Below, in pieces: positions 8,733-15,999 of a stretch of 42,103 nt of DNA. How positions within the stretch are numbered: the stretch's first letter is position 1; every line of letters starts with the position of its first letter. The notes under the pieces were generated by a model. It saw nothing but the letters and a program-made list of their open reading frames with translations. It was not told the DNA's origin and did not search any database. Both the position numbers and the translations under genes were made by a program. Source of the DNA: Leptolyngbyaceae cyanobacterium RM1_406_9 (GTDB taxonomy: Bacteria; Cyanobacteriota; Cyanobacteriia; Elainellales; Elainellaceae); assembly GCA_012033355.1 (NCBI GenBank), contig JAAUQZ010000011.1, positions 1 to 42,103 of the forward strand, read 5' to 3'.

Positions 8733-9437
8733 CTATCGACCGTCAAGATAATTCTGTAACTGATACTGTAGCCGCTGACGCGCCCTGGCAATCCTAGATT
8801 TTACAGTTCCCAAAGAAACGCCTGTAATTTCGGCAATCTCTTCGTAGGCCATTCCCTCAATTTCGCGGAGTACGATTGTAGTGCGAAAGACTTCCGGCAG
8901 ATCGGCGATCGCCTCGCGCAACTGATCATAAAACTCGCGAGTGATTAAATCCTCTGCTGGTCCAGGATCATCCGAGGCAATTTCCCAATCCATCTCACCA
9001 TCTTCTACCGATCGAGGTGCATCAAGAGATAAAGGGCTGCTGATGCGCTTGCGCTTGCGGAGTTCATCATAAAACAGGTTAGTTGCAATGCGGCTCAGCC
9101 AACCGCGAAACTTAGAGGGTTCTTGTAATCGTCGAATATTTCGATAAACCCGAATCCAGACTTCCTGGGCTAGATCGGCGCGATCGGACCAATCAGGAGC
9201 TAGATGGTAGAGCACCTTTTCTACGTGGGACTGATAGCGGCGGAGTAGTTCAGCGAAAGCGGCTTTCTCAGGGCGTAACCCGACTTGACATTGCAGAATC
9301 AGGTCATAATTGGAAAGTTTTTCGACTTGCACTGGAACTTGAGGCATTGCCCCAGCCACTGACCAAGATACGGGAAAAGGATGACTCATCGGCAACGCTT
9401 GACTATGAGAGGTTCCATCTTGTGATGACGCTGGCAT
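8733..9437 (-). CDS. sigG: ECF sigma factor, SigG type
   Basis: This is a 234-residue group 4 (ECF) RNA polymerase sigma factor. Region sigma2 spans about 50-130, with the core- and -10-binding helices (DLAQEVWIRVYRNI, then FRGWLSRIATNLFYDELRKR). Region sigma4 spans about 170-228 with the -35 HTH (MAYEEIAEITGVSLGTVKSR). An N-terminal extension of about 35 residues precedes the domain, so a later ATG (for example MSHPFPVSW or MPQVPVQVE) could be the true start. The next gene downstream is its probable anti-sigma factor. SigG in other cyanobacteria governs envelope-stress genes; that role is transferred by homology. Confidence 0.9.
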   Translation of the reverse strand: MPASSQDGTSHSQALPMSHPFPVSWSVAGAMPQVPVQVEKLSNYDLILQCQVGLRPEKAAFAELLRRYQSHVEKVLYHLAPDWSDRADLAQEVWIRVYRNIRRLQEPSKFRGWLSRIATNLFYDELRKRKRISSPLSLDAPRSVEDGEMDWEIASDDPGPAEDLITREFYDQLREAIADLPEVFRTTIVLREIEGMAYEEIAEITGVSLGTVKSRIARARQRLQYQLQNYLDGR

Positions 9438-9927
9438 TTCTGAGAAGTTCCCACAGATACTGCATAAGGTTTACTAAGCTGTAATGACGCATCAGGGCTT
9501 TTTCGGAGCTCGGCTGAGCGATACAGCTAGAAGTTCATCACTCAGAGTGTCTGAGAATTGAACTGCTCAGAAGGATGGCTCACTCTAAAACTTCTAGGAC
9601 CTTCTAAGTTTTGATTGAGCCTCACACCTGAAGCAGTTTAACCTTACCGTCTTCGGCCAATCGGCTGAGCCAATCTGTGGGACGGTTTTTAATCTGCACA
9701 CTGTCTAAACACTGGCTCTGGCTCTGGCTTTGAGCGATCGCACGACTTCAAAACTTGCTCTAGCCCTGCCATTGAGACGCTTGTTCCTAAAAGTTTTCTC
9801 AAGATAGCTGGCACCCATCAAAACCTATGTCTCTCCCTTACAGGACTTAGAGCGACCTCTATAAGTTTCCCAAGCAGGAGTTATTGCAGGTGGACTGTGA
9901 AGAAGCGATCGCCACGCCCCCGGAGGG
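9438..9927. other. 490-base intergenic region
   Basis: The region lies upstream of sigG and downstream of the isochorismatase gene, both on the minus strand. No ORF of interest, tRNA or strong terminator is visible. It contains CT-rich and TGGCTC/CTGGCT repeats (about 9711-9735) without clear structure. The sigG promoter must lie at its left end, but I could not place it. Confidence 0.45.
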
Positions 9928-10970
9928 TTAAGCCAAGTTCAAACCGGCCCAAGTTTCAATCGGGTCAGTCGATTTGACCCGGTGCATTCCGGCTGCTGCA
10001 AACCGCTGAAAAGCAGCCTCTCCCTGCTCGGTGAAGTCAACCACACCGGGCACCACAACTGAGGAAGAACAATCTTCTAGCAGATACACTTTTGTTGCCA
10101 GGGTTGGATCAGTCACCCGAATTTCAGTCAGCAGGTCGTCAATCGTCCAGGCTACACAGTGGCTTTTGGCTTGTCCTGCGATCGCGATGGCATCAAACTT
10201 CAGCAGCTTTTGTAGAAATTTGGGTATTTTTTGGGCGATCGCTGCCTCGCCTGATCTTCTAGCACCTCAGGCTGAAGCACCGAATAGTTTTCGGTCAAGG
10301 GATTGCTGCCCTTGATTTCCAAATGGGTCTGGCTTTGACGAGCCAAATTATGAAAGAAACAGGCTTCTTCAAACGCAGAAACTAGAGCATGACCTACGCC
10401 ACCCAGCATGGAATGGTAGGGCCAAATCGTCAGTGGATATTTACCAACTGAGTCCAGTCTGCGAACGTAGTGCAGCGCATAGGTTTGAAGTGTGGCATGG
10501 TCCATCTGGACAACGCTATGGGCGATCGCTGGGTTAACCCGCCAAACGCCCTGCTCTACATCTGACAGGGAAATCATCGTCATTGCGGGTGGATGCTCTC
10601 CCGCCTGATTCACCCAAAACACCGCATGAAAGATTTGGGTTGCGGTGTGAGTATCCATCGTCGCTGCAATTTCGCTGATTGATCCTAAATTGCGGTAAAT
10701 GAATTCGCACAGGCGCACATTGTCTTCCACTGCCCCCATACCCGACCTGCCCCCTACAAATAGCTCGAATCCAGAAATGCAAAACGTATTCTGGACATCG
10801 ATCGCCAGCAGACAAATTTGGGGTTTGTCATTAGTCGCAGACCGCAGTTCGTGCTGTCTTGCCCAGCTTGCTGCCTCTCCTGCCCGTTCCTGATAGGGGA
10901 CGCGCCACACCGCTCCTACCTGGGCTGGGTCAAAGTGTGCGGGAATTGGAAGCTGGGTGTTGGCGTTCAT
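9928..10970 (-). CDS. isochorismatase-family amidohydrolase, frame broken near 10245
   Basis: The ORFs 10200-10970 and 9928-10116 are pieces of one cysteine-hydrolase gene. The first encodes the fold's start with the catalytic Asp ([10 protein letters not shown]) and substrate-loop regions. The shifted frame carries [19 protein letters not shown], the nucleophile Cys in [17 protein letters not shown], and the conserved C-terminus ending [14 protein letters not shown]. The -1 shift falls near 10243-10252, directly beside GCGATCGC at 10235-10242. The whole span plus one base is exactly 348 codons. The family includes nicotinamidases; the substrate is unknown. Read literally, the gene would lose its catalytic Cys and be dead. 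I think a missing base in the sequence is more likely. Confidence 0.85.
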
Positions 10971-11050
10971 CGTCTTCTCCTGGTTTTAGACCCTTCCTGA
11001 GTCCTTTTGAGAATAGGCGAAATGGTCTTGCAATTTAACTACAAATCAAC

Positions 11051-11087
11051 GAAATGAGCGCAGAGTTTTGCTCTCTACGCTCATTTC
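11051..11087. terminator. stem-loop, terminator-like
   Basis: GAAATGAGCG pairs perfectly with CGCTCATTTC, and AGAG/CTCT extends the stem around a TTTTG loop. It is the second of two hairpins downstream of the DALR gene on the minus strand. There is no strong T-tract, so it could instead be part of a leader of the isochorismatase gene. Confidence 0.5.
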
Positions 11088-11145
11088 ATCTGTAAGGCAA
11101 CTTGTAACAAATGCTAGATCTTTCGGAGGTTTCCATGAAATCAGA

Positions 11146-11186
11146 AAGGGCATCGACGACTGACCGTGTTTCGTCTCGATGCCCTT
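11146..11186. terminator. stem-loop downstream of the DALR gene
   Basis: AAGGGCATCGA pairs with TCGATGCCCTT, with further CGAC/GTC pairing into the loop. On the minus strand it follows the DALR gene stop at 11279 by about 90 bases. With the 11051-11087 hairpin it occupies most of the 308-base gap 10971-11278. I see no other gene there; the 62-residue ORF across the hairpins is judged spurious. Confidence 0.5.
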
Positions 11187-11278
11187 GCTGGTTCGCTCCT
11201 CACACTGACATAAATATAGCAGACTTATCCCCAATTTGTCATTAGTTTGAAGAAAGTTTCACAGCAGTATGACAAGAT

Positions 11279-12283
11279 TTACAGTTCTACAGGTGCACAA
11301 ACCGCCAAACCTTCCTCTAGCAATGCTTTTAGAACAGTTCGTGTTGCCAGAACAAGTCCCAGTCGAGCCTGAGCCAAATCTGAATCAGCGGTTTTTACCT
11401 CTGCAAAAATGCGGCAGGCGGCGTGGAAGTTGATAAAGTTTTGGCTAAGAGTTTCGCCTGCCTTCAGGATAGAGGGCTGAAAAGGTGCATCAGAAAGTGT
11501 ATCTACCGTAGCGACAAGTTGAGCAATCAGCCGCCGCTCGGCAGGGTGTTGAAACCGTAATAATTGGTTGAAGTCGAGCCAGGGAAAAGGTTTTGGCGTT
11601 AATACAGACCCTGCCCAAAGCTCACTGGGGGAGAAATGGGATAAGGTGGACGGATTCAATGGACTCGGTAGTTCTGCCTGTTGAGCTAGATAGATTTGAG
11701 AACAACATCGGGCATGAGTGTGCTGCAATTCAAATAACTTGGTAGAATTACGCAAAAGTTGGTTATCATTTTCATAAACAAAATTCTTGCTGGAGTGATC
11801 GTCTAGGCGAATGGATCGCTCGGTTAGAATTTGTAGCCAACTAGCTAGTCCCAAGTCACTTAGTTGTAGATGAATCCATCCTGGGGGAACAACCTTAACT
11901 GTAAAGTTGCGCCACAGCGCATCTGATAGAGGTTGGCGAGCTACAGCTTTGTCCCCGACGGTTTTTATCGATTCAGTTAAACGCGCACCGATTGCCTGAG
12001 CAACGATTGTCTGAGAAAGGTTTGCTGATAGTTCACCCGTTAGTCTTGAAAGTTTCAGGGCGATCGCAGACACGTACTCAATTTCAAAAGTGCCCCGGTT
12101 AATGATGGTGAGAGGAACAGTTTGAGGCTGTTCTACATCTTTAGATAGATAGCCTTCATTGGACAAATTCGATACCTTGTCTCTGCGCAAAGCTTCCTGC
12201 AACGAATAAATGGTTTCCTGCAATCGTCCGGTTATGATTGGCTTTAAGGCTATGGAAGCAATATCGATAGAGGGAAGTTTCAC
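11279..12283 (-). CDS. orphan DALR anticodon-binding domain protein (ArgRS-like)
   Basis: This 334-residue protein resembles the C-terminal half of arginyl-tRNA synthetase. The last 170 residues carry DALR-like helices (LQHTHARCCSQIYLAQ, then FNQLLRFQHPAERRLIAQLV and FINFHAACRIFAE). The N-terminal 110 residues (TFEIEYVSAIALKLSRLTGE) may correspond to an ArgRS-type N-terminal module. No HIGH or KMSKS catalytic motif and no Rossmann aminoacylation domain is present, so it cannot charge tRNA. Full ArgRS is about 580 residues. Stand-alone DALR proteins are annotated in many cyanobacteria with, to my knowledge, no known function; tRNA or RNA binding is a reasonable inference. Confidence 0.75.
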   Translation of the reverse strand: MKLPSIDIASIALKPIITGRLQETIYSLQEALRRDKVSNLSNEGYLSKDVEQPQTVPLTIINRGTFEIEYVSAIALKLSRLTGELSANLSQTIVAQAIGARLTESIKTVGDKAVARQPLSDALWRNFTVKVVPPGWIHLQLSDLGLASWLQILTERSIRLDDHSSKNFVYENDNQLLRNSTKLFELQHTHARCCSQIYLAQQAELPSPLNPSTLSHFSPSELWAGSVLTPKPFPWLDFNQLLRFQHPAERRLIAQLVATVDTLSDAPFQPSILKAGETLSQNFINFHAACRIFAEVKTADSDLAQARLGLVLATRTVLKALLEEGLAVCAPVEL

Positions 12284-12593
12284 GGCGGAGGCTTGTTACT
12301 TACAAAACACAGAGGTTCGTTACGGAACGCAGAAATATTCTTTGTTTGCTCGATTAGCAAATTCTGGAGGAAAATGGCTCACTTTCACTTTAGAAAGTTG
12401 TTCTGTAGCTAGCCGAGGGTAATGCAATGGGGGTGTCTACGTATATCACCCTACCTAGATGGGGTGATATGAAGTTAAGCTTGTTGTACCCTATTGGTCG
12501 ATTTTGGTTTGAGGAGTTGAGTCCTAGCCCCCTTAGCACACTCAATTCATGAATAGTTTCCAAAGTATTCACTGATTCTTCGAGCTTCCGACT
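12284..12593. other. 310-base divergent promoter region
   Basis: The region lies between the divergently read DALR gene (minus) and the CRP/FNR regulator (plus). It contains a perfect 9-bp inverted repeat and an NtcA-like promoter, both listed separately, and no gene. Confidence 0.6.
12441..12481 (+). promoter_or_regulatory. NtcA-like promoter, overlapping inverted repeat
   Basis: GTA-N8-TAC (12441-12454) is followed 21 bases later by TAAGCT (12476-12481), matching the GTA-N8-TAC...TA-N3-T layout of NtcA-activated promoters. Overlapping it is a perfect inverted repeat, ATATCACCC (12443-12451) and GGGTGATAT (12462-12470), which could be an operator or an RNA stem. It would drive the CRP/FNR regulator with a leader of about 105 bases. 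Such short motifs occur by chance, so this is a candidate only. Confidence 0.35.
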
Positions 12594-13304
12594 ATGTACT
12601 CAGTATCCTCACAATCCGATACAGCCCGTCCTTTCCTGACCTGGCAAAGAATTTTGGACTGGGCCCAAGAACATTACCGCTGTCGGACTTTTGCCAAAGA
12701 CGAGAAGATTCCGGCTCGACCTGGACTGCTTTATTTAGTTCAGCGAGGTGCTGTGCGATTAGTTGGCGAGGCTCAGGTGAGCGCCACTGCCAGCAATTCT
12801 TCTCGCCTGCCCCGAATTAATTCTGAAGAAGCCTTTTTGGGGTTTGTCGGTGCCGGGCAGCCCTTTGAAATTGTAGCTCAGTCTCCTTTTACGTTGCAGA
12901 GTTTAGCCCATGTTGACAATACTGCCGTGATCTGGATGTATTGGCACGATCTAGATAATTGGCCCCATTTCCGCCGTGAGGTGCTAGATGCTTTTCGCTA
13001 TCAGCATCAGCGTAAGCTTTTGTGGCTCAGCACGCTAGGCCAACGTCGCACAATCGATCGCCTGTTAGGGTTTTTAACGCTGCTGATCGAAGAGTTTGGT
13101 GAACCTTGCGAAGAGGGATATTGTTTGCCCTGGGCACTGACTCACGCCCAAATTGGTAGTGCGATTGGCTCGACGCGGGTTACGGTGACTCGTCTAATGG
13201 GTAAGCTCAGGCAGCGATCGCTGATTCGTACCTATGGCGACAATTTACTTTGTTTACCTGCTGAGTCTGTTATTCAGCGCGGCGAATCTGTTGCTCAGCG
13301 TTGA
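12594..13304 (+). CDS. CRP/FNR-family transcriptional regulator
   Basis: This is a 236-residue regulator. Residues about 20-130 form a divergent cyclic-nucleotide-binding-type beta-barrel (IPARPGLLYLVQRGAVRLVG). A long dimerisation helix follows, then a crp-type HTH at about 175-230 (LTHAQIGSAIGSTRVTVTRL), very similar to that of NtcA. The cAMP-binding phosphate cassette (RxS) is not evident, so the ligand is unknown or absent. It is not NtcA itself, because the N-terminal domain differs. It is transcribed away from the DALR gene, with a possible NtcA-like promoter upstream. Targets are unknown; autoregulation through the upstream inverted repeat is possible. Confidence 0.85.
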   Translation: MYSVSSQSDTARPFLTWQRILDWAQEHYRCRTFAKDEKIPARPGLLYLVQRGAVRLVGEAQVSATASNSSRLPRINSEEAFLGFVGAGQPFEIVAQSPFTLQSLAHVDNTAVIWMYWHDLDNWPHFRREVLDAFRYQHQRKLLWLSTLGQRRTIDRLLGFLTLLIEEFGEPCEEGYCLPWALTHAQIGSAIGSTRVTVTRLMGKLRQRSLIRTYGDNLLCLPAESVIQRGESVAQR

Positions 13305-13349
13305 GTTAAGACAGCTTCATCAAGACTCAATGAAAAAAGAATAGCCTGG

Positions 13350-13384
13350 AGCGCCTTTGCTGATAGTAAGGGCGCTTCCTTTTT
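13350..13384. terminator. terminator between convergent genes
   Basis: AGCGCC (13350-13355) pairs with GGCGCT (13371-13376) and is followed by TCCTTTTT on the plus strand. On the minus strand, TTCTTTTTTC follows some bases later. It sits between the CRP/FNR gene and the convergent phosphate-binding-like gene, so it probably serves both. Confidence 0.6.
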
Positions 13385-13389
13385 GCCGC

Positions 13390-14463
13390 CTAACGAATTC
13401 GGACAAACCCAGACGCTTCGATTAACGCCTGCCCCTGATCGGTAAGCAGTAGATTGGCATAGGCTTCTCCGGCTTGCTGATCAATCTGGCCATTTTGCTT
13501 AACCACAACAAATAGCCTGCGGGTGATTGGGTATTCGCCCGTTTGAAATGCATCTGAATTTAGCTGGGTGCGCTGGGACGAACCGCCACACTGAGAGCCA
13601 ATAATTAGCGGCTCGATATAGGGCGCTACAAACGAATCGCCAGAGCGGGCACTAATCGGAATGGGCTTAACGGTGCATTGACCTACGATTTCCGGTGCAG
13701 AAGCGTAGTAAATTCCACCTGGATCAGTTGAGACTTCCCGCAAAGCTTGGGTTGTAGTGTCAATGAAGCGGGTGCTGTTGCCAAAGTTTTGCCCTCCCAG
13801 GATGTTTGCGACGAAAAATTCAACGGTGCCGCCGTCTTCCACTCGACGGGAGTAGGGTGTGATGGGTAAGTTGGGACCACCGACCTGATTCCAGTTGGTG
13901 ATTTGCCCCGTGTAAATGTCTCTCAGTTGATCCAGGGTTATTCCAGAAAGGTTGAGGTTGGGGTTGATGGCGATCGCCATTCCCTCTAGCGCAACGGGAA
14001 TTTCTCTCAAAGTAAAGCCACGCTGCTCTGCCTCCTGATATTCCTGGGGGTTAAGCGCACGGGAGGACTGGGAAAAGGCAAGCTGATTGTCGAGCAGCAT
14101 CCGAATGCCGCTAGCAGAGCCGGGAGTATCTCCAGAGGGAGGGTTTGTGTAGCGCAGTTGATAGCCAGACCAAACGCTTTGAATCACGGGATCAACCTGT
14201 CCGCGAATGGGGGCCCAGGTGGTGCTGCCGCCATAGCTAAACAGCCCGGAGGGAACGTTGGGTACTCCTGCAAAATCGTCTGCAACGGGGGCAGGCGGAA
14301 CAGAGGATGAGCTAGAAGAACCGGGAGACGGGTCTGGACCTCGTCCCAGTAAGTTGCCCAATCCAGAACCCGATCGGGTGAACCACCAAACGCCGCCGCC
14401 AATCAGCGCGAGTGTGATCAGCAGAGAGATGAGCAGGGCCGGTGTTTCATTCTTCTGAGCCAT
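13390..14463 (-). CDS. membrane-anchored PstS-like phosphate-binding domain protein
   Basis: This 357-residue protein has a signal anchor (MAQKNETPALLISLLITLA, one TM to about residue 28), a Ser/Pro-rich linker and a PstS-type PBP fold. Family-like features are GLFSYGGSTTWAPI at the domain start, FSQSSRALNPQE, the LRDIYTGQITNWNQVGGP segment typical of PstS-like proteins, and a C-terminus matching YANLLLTDQGQALIEASGFV. No pstC, pstA or pstB genes are adjacent, so a transport role is doubtful. It is last in a minus-strand run after a Ser/Thr kinase and another binding protein with the same N-terminal anchor, which suggests ligand sensing; that is inference. Confidence 0.85.
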   Translation of the reverse strand: MAQKNETPALLISLLITLALIGGGVWWFTRSGSGLGNLLGRGPDPSPGSSSSSSVPPAPVADDFAGVPNVPSGLFSYGGSTTWAPIRGQVDPVIQSVWSGYQLRYTNPPSGDTPGSASGIRMLLDNQLAFSQSSRALNPQEYQEAEQRGFTLREIPVALEGMAIAINPNLNLSGITLDQLRDIYTGQITNWNQVGGPNLPITPYSRRVEDGGTVEFFVANILGGQNFGNSTRFIDTTTQALREVSTDPGGIYYASAPEIVGQCTVKPIPISARSGDSFVAPYIEPLIIGSQCGGSSQRTQLNSDAFQTGEYPITRRLFVVVKQNGQIDQQAGEAYANLLLTDQGQALIEASGFVRIR

Positions 14464-14547
14464 AGTTGCTGGGGTGCGATCGCATTCCCTTTTATAGTGC
14501 TACAGATTTAAGTCTTGATTAACCAAGTTAAGTTCTTTAAGCGATCG

Positions 14548-15981
14548 TCATGGCACGGGCACAAAATCGTAACCATAACCAGAGCGAGATCCCGGTTCGA
14601 TGATGACCAACTGCGCTGCCTGGTTGCGATCGCCCGATGGCAAAAACCGAATTGTACCCGTTGCTCCCTCAACTGCAAAGCCGCTGACGTTGAGCGTTTG
14701 CCGAATGCCTTCACGAGTTGGGTTGGTTTCCAGTCCCGCAATCAAAGCCTGGGTTGCGTCATAGGCCATTGCCGTCCGCCAGTTCACGTCACCTCCCCAA
14801 AAGGTTCGAGAAGACTGAACAAACTCTGCCTGTGGGTCAGAGAGAATGTGCCAGGGCACGGCAACCACCATGCCAACGGCGGCTTCTCCCCCAACCTGAA
14901 GCGTTTTGGGAGTGTAAGTGCCGTCTCCACCGAGCAGGGGCAACTGCCCACGATTGACTGCTACGGCCTGTAGCGCCTGATCCAGCATGGCGGCATTAGC
15001 AACCAAAACCAGAACTTCCGCGTCCTGTTCGGCGGCTTGTTGCAGCGTGTCGGCGGCGCTAAAAGCGGGATCAGCCAGGTCAAACTCTGCCAAAATTTGC
15101 CCACCATCGCCATAAAGTGCAGTTGTAAATTCGTTCTTCAGCGACTGGCTATAGGCGCTCTCCGAACTAAAGTAAATCGCAGCATTTTGAGCTTGCAGGG
15201 TGTTGACCATGTAGCGGGAAAGCGCCGCAGCGGTGAAGCGATCGCTTGGCACAGTGCGAAACACATAATCACCCACTTCTGAAAGCTGCGTTGCCGTGCT
15301 GGTGGGCGAAATCATCACCAGCCCAGTGCTTTGATAGATTTCTGCGCTCGCTAGCGTTGCCTCACTGCTAAAGTGCCCTACCACACCTAATACTTCTGAA
15401 TTGTCTGCCAGTGCTTCCGCCACTTGTTGAGAGACCTGCGGATCGTTGTCATCACTGGCGACCAGCACCTTTAGCGGTACACCGTTAATGCCACCTGCCT
15501 GGTTAACTTCAGTTTGAGCCTGAGCTACACCTCTGAGAATTTCCTGCGCCGGATTTATAAAGGTCGCTGCTGGGACTGAGACAGCAACCGTGTAAGCAGT
15601 TTGATTACCGATTTGAGCATTGTTGAGGTAAATTAGCGCTTCAGGATCGTTGCGATTAGCCTGAAGTGCTGCTTCCAGGTCGGAGACTGCTTGCTCAAAG
15701 TTGCCAGCGGCGATCGCCTCCACACCTGCTTGCTTTTGGGGCGATATCTCAGCCGCAAATAAAACTTTTTCTCCTGCACTCAAGCGTTCCTGAATCGGTG
15801 TAGCGCTGCCATTTCCTGAAGAAGCACTGGTTGAATTGCTATTGCCACTTGCTGTTGGGCTTCCAGGACTGAGCATTCCCGGACTCAGCCGATTAAAAAA
15901 CCACCAGGCTCCGCCACCGAGCAGCGCCAAAGTCAGCAGCAGCGACACGATGAGAACTGGAGTTTCGTTCTTTTGAGCCAT
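14548..15981 (-). CDS. membrane-anchored branched-chain-type receptor-family ligand-binding protein
   Basis: This 477-residue protein has the same anchor as the next gene (MAQKNETPVLIVSLLLTLA, TM to about 28), a Ser/Asn/Gly-rich linker, and a short TPR-like helical pair at about 80-115 (AIAAGNFEQAVSDLEAALQA). A full Peripla_BP_6 receptor domain follows at about 125-470 (LRGVAQAQTEVNQAGGINGV, MISPTSTATQLSE, YVFRTVPSD, AMAYDATQALI). This fold binds amino acids or amides in Liv/Urt transporters and receptors. No permease or ATPase genes are near. It lies 18 bases after the kinase gene on the same strand, so it is probably co-transcribed and a candidate sensor for it. Confidence 0.87.
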   Translation of the reverse strand: MAQKNETPVLIVSLLLTLALLGGGAWWFFNRLSPGMLSPGSPTASGNSNSTSASSGNGSATPIQERLSAGEKVLFAAEISPQKQAGVEAIAAGNFEQAVSDLEAALQANRNDPEALIYLNNAQIGNQTAYTVAVSVPAATFINPAQEILRGVAQAQTEVNQAGGINGVPLKVLVASDDNDPQVSQQVAEALADNSEVLGVVGHFSSEATLASAEIYQSTGLVMISPTSTATQLSEVGDYVFRTVPSDRFTAAALSRYMVNTLQAQNAAIYFSSESAYSQSLKNEFTTALYGDGGQILAEFDLADPAFSAADTLQQAAEQDAEVLVLVANAAMLDQALQAVAVNRGQLPLLGGDGTYTPKTLQVGGEAAVGMVVAVPWHILSDPQAEFVQSSRTFWGGDVNWRTAMAYDATQALIAGLETNPTREGIRQTLNVSGFAVEGATGTIRFLPSGDRNQAAQLVIIEPGSRSGYGYDFVPVP

Positions 15982-15999
15982 AGCAAGTTCACGCCTCTT

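Noticed and set aside
11046-11234. 62-residue minus-strand ORF
   Set aside because: It runs through two strong hairpins, and its sequence looks like translated palindrome rather than protein.
14515-14973. 152-residue plus-strand ORF
   Set aside because: It is antisense to the receptor-type binding protein, whose motifs are clear.
13390-15981. Two ABC-transporter solute-binding genes taken as transport operons
   Set aside because: No permease or ATPase gene is nearby, and both proteins are permanently anchored, so a sensor role is preferred.
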